Part shown: positions 8,437-17,196 of the stretch, in pieces
How positions within the stretch are numbered: position 1 is the stretch's first letter
Layout: each line of letters opens with the position of its first letter
Assembly: GCF_029633915.1 (NCBI RefSeq)
Contig: NZ_CP091092.1
Span: forward strand, 248,001-312,000
Source: Methanomicrobium antiquum
Lineage (GTDB): Archaea; Halobacteriota; Methanomicrobia; Methanomicrobiales; Methanomicrobiaceae
Direction: 5' to 3'
DNA: 64,000 bases
Notes under the pieces: generated by a model
Database searches by the model: none
The model's input: the letters and a program-made list of their open reading frames with translations, nothing else
Told to the model about the DNA's origin: nothing
Translations under genes and position numbers: made by a program

Positions 8437-9435
8437 ATGGATTTTAAGAAATCTGGTTTGATTCTTCTGTTAATTGTACTGGCAGGGGCTGTTTTAATGG
8501 CAGGCTGTACCGGTACACAGAGTACAGGGGATGCAGTTGCAACACCTGCTGTTACACAGACGGCAGAGGAAACTCCTGCAGTCTCTGAGGACAAGGTATT
8601 GTTAATTGCAACAACAACAAGTCTGGATGCAACAGGGCTTCTGGCAGAACTCGAAAAAGAGTTTGAGGAAAAGACCGGAACTGATGTTCAGATAACAGCT
8701 GTCGGAACCGGAGCTGCTCTTGAACTCGGAGCAAACGGCGATGTCGACCTCCTAATGGTCCACGACCGCTTACGCGAGGATGCTTTCCTAAAAGAAGGCT
8801 CGGCAACTGACCGCAGAGTCTTTGCATACAACTACTTTGATATTGTTGGTCCGGAGAGTGACCCTGCAGGCATTAAGGGAATGAGCCCTGAAGATGCTCT
8901 TGTAACAATAATGGAAAAAGGCAAGACTGATGCAAATGTGAAATTTGTTTCCCGCGGTGACGGTTCAGGCACACACGGAAAGGAAAAAGCCCTGTGGAAA
9001 TCGGCCGGATATGACTATGCTGAAAATGAGCCTGTCTGGGTAAAGGAAGACTGGTATGTTGAGGCAGGCACAGGTATGGGTGCAACCCTTACAATGGCTG
9101 ACGAGATGAATGCATATTCATTAAGTGATATCGGAACATTCCTGAAATACAGCGGTGATGAGACAATCTCCCTCGTAGAACTTGTAAATGAAGGCGACTC
9201 ACTCATCAATATCTACGGCGCAATGATCATCAGCCCGGAGAAATATCCTGAAACCAATGTAGAACTCAGCAAGGAATGGATCAATTTCTTAACCTCTGAC
9301 GGAGTTCAGGAAGAGATACAGGTTTTCGGTGTAAAAGAATACGGTCAGCCGCTCTTCTTCCCTGCAAAGGATGCAATTGCCATCCTTTCACCATCAGGTG
9401 TTACACAGGATGAAATCTCAGCAGTTATTGCCTGA
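8437..9435 (+). CDS. tupA: Tungstate ABC transporter, substrate-binding lipoprotein
   Basis: 332 aa. A lipoprotein signal (membrane stretch, then LMAGCTGT) anchors it outside the cell. The mature part begins VLLIATTTSLDATGLL, the TTTS signature of TupA, whose Thr/Ser residues bind the oxyanion; VGTGAALELGANGDVDLLMVH and SRGDGSGTHGKE are further family motifs. TupA proteins are highly selective for tungstate over molybdate. First gene of tupABC. The ATG is probably used on a leaderless mRNA. Confidence 0.92.
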   Translation: MDFKKSGLILLLIVLAGAVLMAGCTGTQSTGDAVATPAVTQTAEETPAVSEDKVLLIATTTSLDATGLLAELEKEFEEKTGTDVQITAVGTGAALELGANGDVDLLMVHDRLREDAFLKEGSATDRRVFAYNYFDIVGPESDPAGIKGMSPEDALVTIMEKGKTDANVKFVSRGDGSGTHGKEKALWKSAGYDYAENEPVWVKEDWYVEAGTGMGATLTMADEMNAYSLSDIGTFLKYSGDETISLVELVNEGDSLINIYGAMIISPEKYPETNVELSKEWINFLTSDGVQEEIQVFGVKEYGQPLFFPAKDAIAILSPSGVTQDEISAVIA

Positions 9436-9483
9436 AATTTAAATTACCTTTTTTTATTATCAGATTCTATTTGAGAAGGAAGA

Positions 9484-10170
9484 ATGGACTACATTACGCA
9501 GGGTCTGAGTCAGGCATTTATTCTGATAGCGACCTTAAATCCTGAAGTCGTTGATATAACCCTTAGAACCTTATCAATTACATTTACTGCGACATTAATC
9601 GCCTCAATAATATCGGTACCACTTGGTCTTTATATATCATTTAATAATTTTTTCGGCAAAAAGACAATAATAAGTCTTATTCAGACCCTGTACGCCCTTC
9701 CAACAGTAGTTGTCGGTCTTTTAATGTACATGCTTTTGTCAAATAAGGGGCCATTGGGAATATTTGGTCTTCTTTTCACTCCGTCAGGTATGATAATAGG
9801 ACAGACCGTTCTTATAATCCCGATAATTACAGGTCTTACAATAGCTGCACTTTCAAACCTTGACCCGGGTATAAGGGATACCGCACGTTCACTTGGTGCA
9901 ACAGTATCGCAGTTTTTCCTTTCAATGTTAAAAGAAGCCCGTTTTGCAATCCTCGCCGCTGTTGTCATGGGTTTTTCCCGTGCGATATCAGAAGTCGGTG
10001 CCGCTATAATGATAGGAGGAAATATTCGCGGCCAGACAAGGATTTTAACGACCACAATTACTCTTGAAACCGGTCAGGGAAATTTTTCATTATCAATCGC
10101 CCTCGGCATAATTCTTCTTTTGATTGCACTGATAGTGAACATGATTGTGTCATATTTCCAGCAGAGGTGA
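9484..10170 (+). CDS. tupB: Tungstate ABC transporter, permease
   Basis: 228 aa integral membrane protein with about five membrane helices. The EAA loop that docks on the ATPase is visible at DTARSLGATVSQFFLSML, followed by RAISEVGAAIMIGGNI. ATG with GAGAAGGAAG upstream. It follows tupA by 48 bp including a T run, which may partly terminate transcription, and overlaps or abuts tupC. Confidence 0.92.
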   Translation: MDYITQGLSQAFILIATLNPEVVDITLRTLSITFTATLIASIISVPLGLYISFNNFFGKKTIISLIQTLYALPTVVVGLLMYMLLSNKGPLGIFGLLFTPSGMIIGQTVLIIPIITGLTIAALSNLDPGIRDTARSLGATVSQFFLSMLKEARFAILAAVVMGFSRAISEVGAAIMIGGNIRGQTRILTTTITLETGQGNFSLSIALGIILLLIALIVNMIVSYFQQR

Positions 10171-10175
10171 AAGGT

Positions 10176-11291
10176 ATGTTGAAAGTAAAAAACCTGCATA
10201 AAAAATTTGGTGAAAAGGAGGTCTTAAAAGGCATTGATCTTGATATAGAAAAGGGGGAGATATTTACAATAATCGGTCCTTCCGGCCAGGGAAAATCAAC
10301 ATTTCTCAGAATAATGAACCTTCTTGAAACACCCACATCTGGCAGTGTTGTATTTGACGGCAAAAATCTGTTTGAGGGTGGAAAAGTCTCTGTTGAGATG
10401 AAAAGAAGGATGGGTATGGTATTTCAGAATCCTTCAGCTTTTAACATGAGTGTGTTTGAAAACATTGCGCTCGGCCTTAAGTACAGGGGGTTTACAAAGC
10501 CGGATATAAAGAAGAAGGTGGAAGAAGCACTTATCGAGATCGGTCTTTTAGGGTATGAAAAGAGGCTTGCAACAACACTTTCAGGCGGTGAGATGCAGAG
10601 GGTCTCTCTTGCAAGGGCGATTGTAACCGAACCTGACATTCTGTTTATGGACGAGCCGACAGCAAGTCTGGATCCTGTAAATATTGAAAAGATTGAGGAT
10701 CTGATTCATTACTATAACAAAAAGAAGGGAATCACGGTTATCATGTCAACGCATGATCTCATGCAGGGACAAAGGCTTGCAGACAGGATAGGCGTTATGA
10801 TTGAGGGGACTTTTTATCAGAAAGGGACACCTGATGAGGTTTTTTCAAGGCCTTCAAATGAGAGTGTTGCAAGGTTTATAGGCATCAGTAATATAATTCA
10901 CGGTGAGATTGCAGAACATGAAAGAGGGGGTGAGCATGCATTTTTAAAGGCCGGGAATGTGGAGATTCTTGTTAAAACCGTATTTTTGAAAGGTGATCCG
11001 GTCTCGGCATGCATAAGACCGGAGGAGATTACGATTCATCATAAAAGAATTGAGATGATTGCAGGGAGAAACATAATAAACGGGAATTTATCCGGGATAT
11101 CGCGGCAGGGGAGACTGATTTTTGCCGATGTGGACTGCGGGTCCGGTCTTTTATTAAGCGCCCTTGTTACCTGGGAACAGTATGAGCGGCTTGATCTGAA
11201 AACCGGTGATAAGGTTATGCTCTCATTTAAACCGAGATCAGTTCATGTGATGGAAAAAACAGAGATGGCGAATATCAACTCCGTTAAATAA
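10176..11291 (+). CDS. tupC: Tungstate ABC transporter, ATP-binding protein
   Basis: 371 aa. Walker A GPSGQGKST, Q-loop VFQNPSAF, signature LSGGEMQR, Walker B DILFMDEPTASLDP and the H-loop in MSTHD are intact. Residues about 240-370 form a TOBE-like oxyanion-sensing tail (SACIRPEEITI, LSGISRQGRLIFADVDCG). The start chosen is ATG 10176 (MLKVKNL), with GAGGTGA eight bases upstream; a GTG at 10167 overlapping the tupB stop is the alternative. Confidence 0.92.
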   Translation: MLKVKNLHKKFGEKEVLKGIDLDIEKGEIFTIIGPSGQGKSTFLRIMNLLETPTSGSVVFDGKNLFEGGKVSVEMKRRMGMVFQNPSAFNMSVFENIALGLKYRGFTKPDIKKKVEEALIEIGLLGYEKRLATTLSGGEMQRVSLARAIVTEPDILFMDEPTASLDPVNIEKIEDLIHYYNKKKGITVIMSTHDLMQGQRLADRIGVMIEGTFYQKGTPDEVFSRPSNESVARFIGISNIIHGEIAEHERGGEHAFLKAGNVEILVKTVFLKGDPVSACIRPEEITIHHKRIEMIAGRNIINGNLSGISRQGRLIFADVDCGSGLLLSALVTWEQYERLDLKTGDKVMLSFKPRSVHVMEKTEMANINSVK

Positions 11292-11320
11292 ATATAATTA
11301 ACTTAATTAACATTTTAATT

Positions 11321-11346
11321 ACAAACAGGTATGTTTTTTTAAAATA
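11321..11346 (+). promoter_or_regulatory. wtpA promoter with shared ACAAAnAGGTATGT motif
   Basis: ACAAACAGGTATGT at 11321-11334 abuts a TATA-like TTTTAAAATA (about 11337-11346), which is 20-28 bp before the wtpA ATG, so the transcript is probably leaderless or nearly so. An almost identical motif (ACAAAAGGTATGT) precedes modA at 15691. The shared motif directly beside the TATA box suggests a common Mo/W-responsive regulator; inference. Confidence 0.45.
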
Positions 11347-11364
11347 AAGTAGGACTTAAAACTG

Positions 11365-12426
11365 ATGAAAAAATTCTCATCTGTTATTCTGGTTTTTGCT
11401 TTAATCTGTGCGGCAGTTTTCATATGCGGCTGTACAGGTAATGGTGAAAAGGTTTCTCAGGAACAGGTTCAACCGACAGCAGCGGCTGAAAAGACTGTTT
11501 TGAAAGTATTCCATGCAGGAAGCCTTGCTGCTCCTATGGAAGAGATGGAGGCTGCGTTTGAGGCTGATTATTCTGACATTGATGTCCAGCTTTACTCCGG
11601 CGGCAGCACAAAGCTTGCAAAAGAGATTGTTGAGCTCGGAAAGCCTGCCGATGTATTTGCATCAGCGGATTACACTCTTATACCATCCCTTATGGTCCCT
11701 GACTTTGCCACATGGTATGCAACATTTGCAAAGAACAGAATGGTTCTCTGTTATTCTGACAAGAGCAAATTCGCAGACGAAGTAACTGCGGATAACTGGT
11801 ACGAAGTTCTTGGCCGTGAGGGAGTTGCATGGGCATTTTCTGATCCAAATCTTGATCCGTGCGGATACCGTTCATTAATGACAATCCAGCTTGCTGAATC
11901 AAATTATAATGACGATCAGATCTTTGACAACCTGGTTGCAAAGAACAGTAAGATAACAACAACTGTAAAAGATGGTGTAACAACCATTCATGCAATTGAA
12001 CAGGATCCAACTTTCCCGCTCAGTATTGATGAAAAGAGTGTAAATCTGATTACAGGGCTTTCTGCAGGTAATCTCGATTATGCATGGGAATACAGAAGTG
12101 TTGCCGAACAGAATGCCGAATCAGGCATAAGGTACATTGAACTTCCGGAAGCAGTTGATCTCTCATCAATTGACTATGAGGATACATATGCAAAAGTAGT
12201 GGTTGAAACAGCCGGCGGAATGATGACAGGAAAGCCTATTGTTTATGGTGTAACTGTGCCGACAACAGCAGATCAGCCTGAAAATGGTGAAAAGTTTGTT
12301 GAGATGCTTGTTGGAAAGACCGGTCAGGACATTATGAATAATGCAGGTCAGCCACCGATTGTTCCGGCAACAGGATTTTTGGATGTTCCTGCAGGTCTTT
12401 TGGCTTCACTTGCAGTTGCAAACTAA
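11365..12426 (+). CDS. wtpA: Tungstate/molybdate-binding lipoprotein, WtpA type
   Basis: 353 aa. Lipobox FICGCTGN after a hydrophobic signal. The mature protein starts VLKVFHAGSLAAP and contains SGGSTKLAKEI, ADVFASADYTLIP and SDPNLDPCGYRS, all typical of the archaeal WtpA/ModA class. In that class an Asp of the last motif and the Glu in the later YxxEY segment (here DYAWEYRSVA) give the metal six-fold coordination; both are present. It should deliver tungstate and molybdate to WtpBC. Paralogous in role, but not close in sequence, to tupA and the later modA. Confidence 0.92.
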   Translation: MKKFSSVILVFALICAAVFICGCTGNGEKVSQEQVQPTAAAEKTVLKVFHAGSLAAPMEEMEAAFEADYSDIDVQLYSGGSTKLAKEIVELGKPADVFASADYTLIPSLMVPDFATWYATFAKNRMVLCYSDKSKFADEVTADNWYEVLGREGVAWAFSDPNLDPCGYRSLMTIQLAESNYNDDQIFDNLVAKNSKITTTVKDGVTTIHAIEQDPTFPLSIDEKSVNLITGLSAGNLDYAWEYRSVAEQNAESGIRYIELPEAVDLSSIDYEDTYAKVVVETAGGMMTGKPIVYGVTVPTTADQPENGEKFVEMLVGKTGQDIMNNAGQPPIVPATGFLDVPAGLLASLAVAN

Positions 12427-12448
12427 ATCAAACTAAACTTTTTTTATT

Positions 12449-13261
12449 ATGCTTAAAAAGTCGAATCTTCCGGATAGTTGTATCATCTCTTTTTCGCTTA
12501 TCGGCGCCCTGATTGTATCTTTAACATTAATCTCATTATTGTATCTTGGAATTGCACAGGCCGGCGACATACCAAATCTCATCGCGGTTGCATCGGAGAC
12601 AAAAGTAATTGACTCTGTTCTTCTTACGATGTTTGCGGGATTAAATGCCGTTATTCTTTTAATGCTGGCCGGAATTCCGCTTGCATATGTTCTTGCGAGG
12701 GTTGATTTCAGGGGTAAGGGAATTGTGGAGAGTCTTGTCGATCTTCCTGTGATGCTTCCCCACACTGTTGCGGGAATTTTGGTATATATTCTCTTTATGA
12801 GGAGGGGAATTATCGGAGGGCCGCTTGGATCGGTGGGAATAGTATTCGAAGATGCTTATCCCGGCATTGTTATGGCAATGCTGTTTGTGGCGTCGCCCTA
12901 TTTTATTAACACTGTAAGGGAAGGCTTTGAAAAAGTGCCTGTTCATATGGAGAATGTTGCAAGGACACTTGGTGCAACAAGATTTACAGCATTCAGGAAA
13001 GTTGTTCTCCCGCTGAGTACAAGGCACATATTTAACGGATGTATTCTCGCCTGGGGAAGAGCTATAGGTGAGTTTGCGGCTGTAATTATGATTGCCTATT
13101 ATCCGATGATAATATCAACGCTGATTTATTACAAATTTACAACGAGCGGTTTAAAAGAGAGCAGTACGGTAGCCTTTATAGTAATAGTGGTCTGCCTTGT
13201 AGTCTTTGCAGGTCTGAGATATGCTATGAAATATGTGGGGAGATATGATGATAGAGTTTGA
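12449..13261 (+). CDS. wtpB: Tungstate/molybdate ABC transporter, permease
   Basis: 270 aa, about six membrane helices. EAA loop: TLGATRFTAFRKVVLPLS, followed by AWGRAIGEFAAVIMI, the usual ModB/WtpB pattern. The ATG follows wtpA by 22 bp and has no strong ribosome site. Its end overlaps the wtpC start region, so B and C are coupled. Confidence 0.92.
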   Translation: MLKKSNLPDSCIISFSLIGALIVSLTLISLLYLGIAQAGDIPNLIAVASETKVIDSVLLTMFAGLNAVILLMLAGIPLAYVLARVDFRGKGIVESLVDLPVMLPHTVAGILVYILFMRRGIIGGPLGSVGIVFEDAYPGIVMAMLFVASPYFINTVREGFEKVPVHMENVARTLGATRFTAFRKVVLPLSTRHIFNGCILAWGRAIGEFAAVIMIAYYPMIISTLIYYKFTTSGLKESSTVAFIVIVVCLVVFAGLRYAMKYVGRYDDRV

Positions 13262-14315
13262 TTGTGTTTCACTAAGTCTTGGGGATTTCAGTCTGAAAGA
13301 CCTGACGTTTGAAATTTCAAAAGGCGAGTATTATTTTATTTTAGGCCCTTCAGGTGCCGGAAAAACAGTGATTCTTGAGGCAATTGCCGGTCTCCACCGC
13401 CCTGATTCCGGAAAGATCTTTATAAGAGGAACTGATGTGTCTCTGGTGGCACCGGAAAAGAGAAGGATATCGCTTGTTTATCAGGATTATTCCCTATTTC
13501 CGCATATGACTGTTTATGAAAATATTGCCTTTGGCCTTTGTATGCAAAAGGCAGGTAAAGATGAGATATACGGGGCAGTATCTGAGATGATGGAAAGGCT
13601 TGGCATTTCCCATTTAAAAGACAGGTATCCTCTGACAATGAGTGGCGGGGAACAGCAGAGGGTTGCACTTGCACGTTCACTTGTTGTAAAACCCGAAATT
13701 CTCCTTTTGGATGAGCCGTTGTCTGCAATGGATCCGGGAACTCGTGAAAAATTCATGTCTGATCTTAGGAGGCTGCATGAAGATTTTGGAATTACAATTG
13801 TGCAGGTGACCCATTCCCGTGATGAGGCCTGGTCCCTTGCCAGCAGGATTGCTGTTGTATCGAACGGAAAACTTGAGCAGGAAGGAACTCTCGAAGAGGT
13901 ATTCAGGAAACCTGTAAACTGCATTGTCGGAAAATTTGTTGGAATTGAAAATGTCCTGGATGGAATTGTCGTGAATAATCCGGGAGGTTTGGGCAGTATT
14001 ATTGATATCCACGGAGTTAAAATCCGTTCTGCGTGTGATTTTGAGAGCGGAGAGAAAATTCATGCATATCTGCGAGGGGTTGATATCGTTTTAAGTCCTG
14101 ATATGTCCGGTTCAAATGTGGAAAATTTTTTTTACGGCAGAGTTTTGAGTGTAACTCCTCACAATTCATTGTACAGGGTTTATGTTGACTGCGGATTTCA
14201 TCTGTGCTCGCTTCTGACAGAAAGAGAGGTGGATGCAATGAAGATTGAGGCAGGACAAAACGTCTGTGTTTTTTTTGAGGAATCAGCAGTTCATCTGACC
14301 GGAAGAGAATCATAG
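13248..14315 (+). CDS. wtpC: Tungstate/molybdate ABC transporter, ATP-binding protein
   Basis: 355 aa. Walker A GPSGAGKTV, signature MSGGEQQR, Walker B EILLLDEPLSAMDP, His loop in VTHSRDEA. The C-terminal 110 residues form a TOBE-type domain (LDGIVVNNPGG, AYLRGVDIVLS) that in this class can bind oxyanion and inhibit transport. GGGGAG lies six bases before the ATG at 13248 (MIEFD), which is therefore preferred over in-frame ATGs at 13233 and 13245. The coding region starts inside wtpB. Confidence 0.9.
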   Translation: MIEFDCVSLSLGDFSLKDLTFEISKGEYYFILGPSGAGKTVILEAIAGLHRPDSGKIFIRGTDVSLVAPEKRRISLVYQDYSLFPHMTVYENIAFGLCMQKAGKDEIYGAVSEMMERLGISHLKDRYPLTMSGGEQQRVALARSLVVKPEILLLDEPLSAMDPGTREKFMSDLRRLHEDFGITIVQVTHSRDEAWSLASRIAVVSNGKLEQEGTLEEVFRKPVNCIVGKFVGIENVLDGIVVNNPGGLGSIIDIHGVKIRSACDFESGEKIHAYLRGVDIVLSPDMSGSNVENFFYGRVLSVTPHNSLYRVYVDCGFHLCSLLTEREVDAMKIEAGQNVCVFFEESAVHLTGRES

Positions 14316-14325
14316 GAAAAAAGGC

Positions 14326-14352
14326 GGCGGTTTTAATTCCGCCAGGCTTTTT
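14326..14352 (+). terminator. Hairpin plus T-tract after wtpC
   Basis: GGCGG-TTTTAATT-CCGCC hairpin (14326-14343) followed by a T-rich run, between the convergent wtpC and MOT1 genes. Placed as a terminator of the wtp operon. Confidence 0.6.
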
Positions 14353-14400
14353 ATTATTCAATAGGGGATTTTTCAACAATGGAAAAAAGGCTTATAAAAA

Positions 14401-15519
14401 TTAAAATGTTTTCATTTTTTTGTATTTTTTTATATAAGCTATCAGCATTCCCACAATAAATGCAATAGTTATCCCCAAAAAAGGAGTCAGAATGCCAATT
14501 AAAATTGTTACCAGCCATGAATCTGTTTTTGCCGCCGACTGTCCGAGAGTGAGTGCCACAAATATTAAAAGACCTGCAAAAATCCCTGTCGGAATTATCA
14601 ATAGCATTGACGGAGTTGCAAAAAAGAATGCGAATCCGAGGAGAATTATCCCTGCAAAAATGTTTGAACCTCCTGTACGTGCTCCGAATCTGTACTGGGC
14701 GGCAAGACCTCCTGCACCGTGACACATTGGAAAACCTCCCAGGGGACAGGATACAATGTTCATCGCACCTATTGTCTTTGCAAGCTTATCGGGTTCGGCT
14801 TCTTTTTTGAAGAGATCAAAAGCGAGAAGAGAGGTTGCAAGTATGGCATTTGTGAGAGTTAAGGGTATCTGGGGGATTACAAGATTCCATGCGGCAAAAC
14901 TGAAATCAGCAGGATTAGGAATCACCAGATACGGTAATGCAATCATCTCCGGTGTTGGAATGCCGTATGCAATAAACCCTGCCGCAATCCCGACACCCAT
15001 AACTATCAGGGCTGAGACATCCGGAATTCTTGTTCTTGCAGATATTATCATAAACAAAACAACAATTACCACTGATATAACAGCAAAGGTCAGATCATTA
15101 ACAACAAAATGAAATGAGGTCTTTAAAAGAAGGAGAGCAAGACCTGCCTGAACACCTCTTATAACACTCTCAGGAATAAATCTCTGTATTTTCTTCATCC
15201 CTTTCAGATATCCAAGAGTGAGGAACAAAATTCCGATTATTATTCCTGATGCAGCTATTTCAGGAGCAGACAACCCTTCTGCAATAACAACAGCACCTAT
15301 TGCCTTCATCGGTTCAACAGGAATTGGCATATTGTAGTATAATCCTGTTATCGTGAACCATATGGCAAAGAAGAGAAATATTGTACTCAGGTTGACATCT
15401 GATATCAGTGCAACACCAAGAATAATCGGAAATATTGTACCGAAATCCCCGACAGAACCCGCAAGCTCATTAATACCAAACTTAATTTTTTTTGATTCCT
15501 GTGTATCTGTTTTATTCAA
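14401..15519 (-). CDS. MOT1-family molybdate/sulfate permease
   Basis: 372 aa with about ten membrane helices. Family motifs of the MOT1 branch (plant and fungal high-affinity molybdate transporters; archaeal members little studied) are clear: ELAGSVGDFGTIFPI near the N-terminus, MPIPVEPMKAIGAV, and GGFPMCHGAGGLAAQYRF. It is a secondary transporter, not an ABC component. The frame opens with TTG (15517-15519) preceded by weak AGAGAG; no earlier ATG exists. Divergent from modA and convergent with wtpC, so its placement supports a role in Mo/W uptake. Sulfate as substrate cannot be excluded. Confidence 0.85.
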   Translation of the reverse strand: MNKTDTQESKKIKFGINELAGSVGDFGTIFPIILGVALISDVNLSTIFLFFAIWFTITGLYYNMPIPVEPMKAIGAVVIAEGLSAPEIAASGIIIGILFLTLGYLKGMKKIQRFIPESVIRGVQAGLALLLLKTSFHFVVNDLTFAVISVVIVVLFMIISARTRIPDVSALIVMGVGIAAGFIAYGIPTPEMIALPYLVIPNPADFSFAAWNLVIPQIPLTLTNAILATSLLAFDLFKKEAEPDKLAKTIGAMNIVSCPLGGFPMCHGAGGLAAQYRFGARTGGSNIFAGIILLGFAFFFATPSMLLIIPTGIFAGLLIFVALTLGQSAAKTDSWLVTILIGILTPFLGITIAFIVGMLIAYIKKYKKMKTF

Positions 15520-15690
15520 GTAAATCTCTCTAATATGCCAGTTTCTTCAAATAAGTAACGGACTTTTTAACTGTTTTGGGATCTTTGCATTAAAAATATT
15601 GTCCTGACTGTTTTTCACCTGAAGTAAGTTTTTTATTATATGTTGCGCTCACTCATGAAACATTCGATTTTTATCAACTTATTGTAGTTA

Positions 15691-15722
15691 ACAAAAGGTA
15701 TGTACAATCTCTATCTTTAAAA
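15691..15722 (+). promoter_or_regulatory. modA promoter with ACAAAAGGTATGT motif
   Basis: ACAAAAGGTATGTACA (15691-15706) precedes a TATA-like CTTTAAAA (about 15715-15722), which lies some 27-34 bp before the modA ATG at 15749: again a leaderless arrangement. The motif matches the one upstream of wtpA at 11321 except for one missing base. Confidence 0.45.
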
Positions 15723-15748
15723 CCGGGGTTTAAGAAACATTGTTCTGC

Positions 15749-16573
15749 ATGAAGAAATTTGGTTATGTTTTTTTATCTGTTCTGTTTTTGGCAGGTTTAA
15801 TTCTTGTATCGGGATGCACATCAAATGCAGCGGAAACAGGTGTTCAGGTGCCGGCTGTTACGGATAATGCTGAAAAGTCACTTGTCGTTTATTGCGGCGC
15901 CGGATTAAGAGAGCCGATGGAGAAAATTGCTGCAGCCTTTGAGGAAAAAGAAGGCATTCAGATAAAGTATACCTATGGAGGTTCTGCCCAGCTCCTGTCC
16001 CAGATGGAACTACTTCAGGGAGGGGATGTATACATGCCTGGTGCAAAGGCATATATTGATTCAGCGGCAAAAAAAGGCTTTATTGAAGAAAGCCAGGATG
16101 TCGTATATCATGTGCTGACAGTTGCCGTTCCAAAAGGAAATCCCAAAAATATTCAGACTCTTTTTGATCTGACCAAAGACGGAATAAAGATTGGTATCGG
16201 TGAGCCCGACGGACCTGCAGTCGGAACAGCTGCCAAAAATATTCTAACGAAAAATAACCTCTGGGAAGATGCACAGGATAACATTGCAGTTCAGTCAGGA
16301 ACGGTAAATGAACTTCTTGTTTATCTGAACATGAACCAGGTTGATGCTGTAATTATCTGGGAAGATCTTGTGGACCCTGAAAAAATGGATGTCTTAGATA
16401 TTCCGGTAGAAGAAGGATTTATTAAAGTTGTACCTATAGGAAAACTTACATTCAGTGAAAATCCCGAAGATGCAATGAAATTTGTGGACTTCGTTTCTTC
16501 TGATGAAGGAAAGGCATTTTATCGCGAATGTGGTTTTGAAACTTATCCGTCTGATAAGTATCAGAATATTTAA
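15749..16573 (+). CDS. modA: Molybdate-binding lipoprotein, ModA type
   Basis: 274 aa. Signal with lipobox LVSGCTSN. The mature protein has VVYCGAGLREPMEKIA, YTYGGSAQLLSQM and GGDVYMPGAKAYID, the pattern of the archaeal ModA/type-2 periplasmic binding proteins; VDAVIIWEDLVD near residue 210 is also typical. ATG 15749 (MKKFGYV) is preferred to the TTG three codons earlier because it starts the signal peptide and fits the promoter spacing. First gene of modA-trmO-modB-modC. Confidence 0.88.
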   Translation: MKKFGYVFLSVLFLAGLILVSGCTSNAAETGVQVPAVTDNAEKSLVVYCGAGLREPMEKIAAAFEEKEGIQIKYTYGGSAQLLSQMELLQGGDVYMPGAKAYIDSAAKKGFIEESQDVVYHVLTVAVPKGNPKNIQTLFDLTKDGIKIGIGEPDGPAVGTAAKNILTKNNLWEDAQDNIAVQSGTVNELLVYLNMNQVDAVIIWEDLVDPEKMDVLDIPVEEGFIKVVPIGKLTFSENPEDAMKFVDFVSSDEGKAFYRECGFETYPSDKYQNI

Positions 16574-16616
16574 CTTTTTTTTAAAATTGAATTGAGATTT
16601 TAGGAGTCCCCAGTTT

Positions 16617-17159
16617 ATGGCAACTGAAGAAAAGAAGAGAGAAGTCAGGGAAAGCCTGATTACCTATAAACCAATAGGAATCATCCATTCCGAACATACA
16701 GTGCAGGAAGATACTCCCATTCAGGGAATTTTTAATCCGTCAAAAGGGAGTGTTGAAGTATTTGAGGAATATGCCGAAGGATTAAAAGATATTGAGAAAT
16801 TTTCCCATCTGATACTTTTATACCATTTTGACAGGTCAACAGGCAGTGAAATCGTCAGAAAACCTTTCCTTGATGAAGAAAAAGAGAGAGGTATCTTTTC
16901 AATAAGGCATTTTAACAGGCCAAATCCGATTGGATTTTCAATTGTTGACCTTTATTCTGTTAAGGGAAATATTCTTGAAATTGGTGCTGTTGATATTCTG
17001 GACGGCACACCTGTAATTGACATAAAGCCGTATGTTTACCAGTTTGACAACCGCAAGGAAGTAAAAAACGGCTGGGTTGATGATACACACGTGGGAGAGA
17101 TCGCAGGGTGGAATGCAACTCCCAAAGGTCTGCGTAAGACAGAAAGAACCAGTTTATGA
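16617..17159 (+). CDS. TrmO/TsaA (YaeB)-family protein
   Basis: 180 aa of the TrmO family, which in bacteria methylates N6-threonylcarbamoyladenosine 37 of tRNA using SAM. Motifs: YKPIGIIHSEHT near the N-terminus, HFNRPNPIGFSIVDL and GTPVIDIKPYV. ATG with TAGGAG upstream. It sits inside the mod operon, and before the IS insertion only 5 bp separated it from modB. Archaeal members are often found beside Mo genes, so the true substrate in this context may not be tRNA; this is open. Confidence 0.85.
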   Translation: MATEEKKREVRESLITYKPIGIIHSEHTVQEDTPIQGIFNPSKGSVEVFEEYAEGLKDIEKFSHLILLYHFDRSTGSEIVRKPFLDEEKERGIFSIRHFNRPNPIGFSIVDLYSVKGNILEIGAVDILDGTPVIDIKPYVYQFDNRKEVKNGWVDDTHVGEIAGWNATPKGLRKTERTSL

Positions 17160-17190
17160 TTTTTATGACTGAATTTAAACAATACAACTG

Positions 17191-17196
17191 GATTAA
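17191..17196 (+). repeat. Target-site duplication, left copy (GATTAA)
   Basis: GATTAA directly before the left IS terminus; the second copy is at 18858-18863. The 6-bp length fits IS4/IS1634-type elements. Confidence 0.85.

Noticed and set aside
16617-17159. TrmO as part of a defence or toxin system
   Set aside because: It is an ordinary TrmO-family protein in the mod operon; no partner toxin or nuclease is near.
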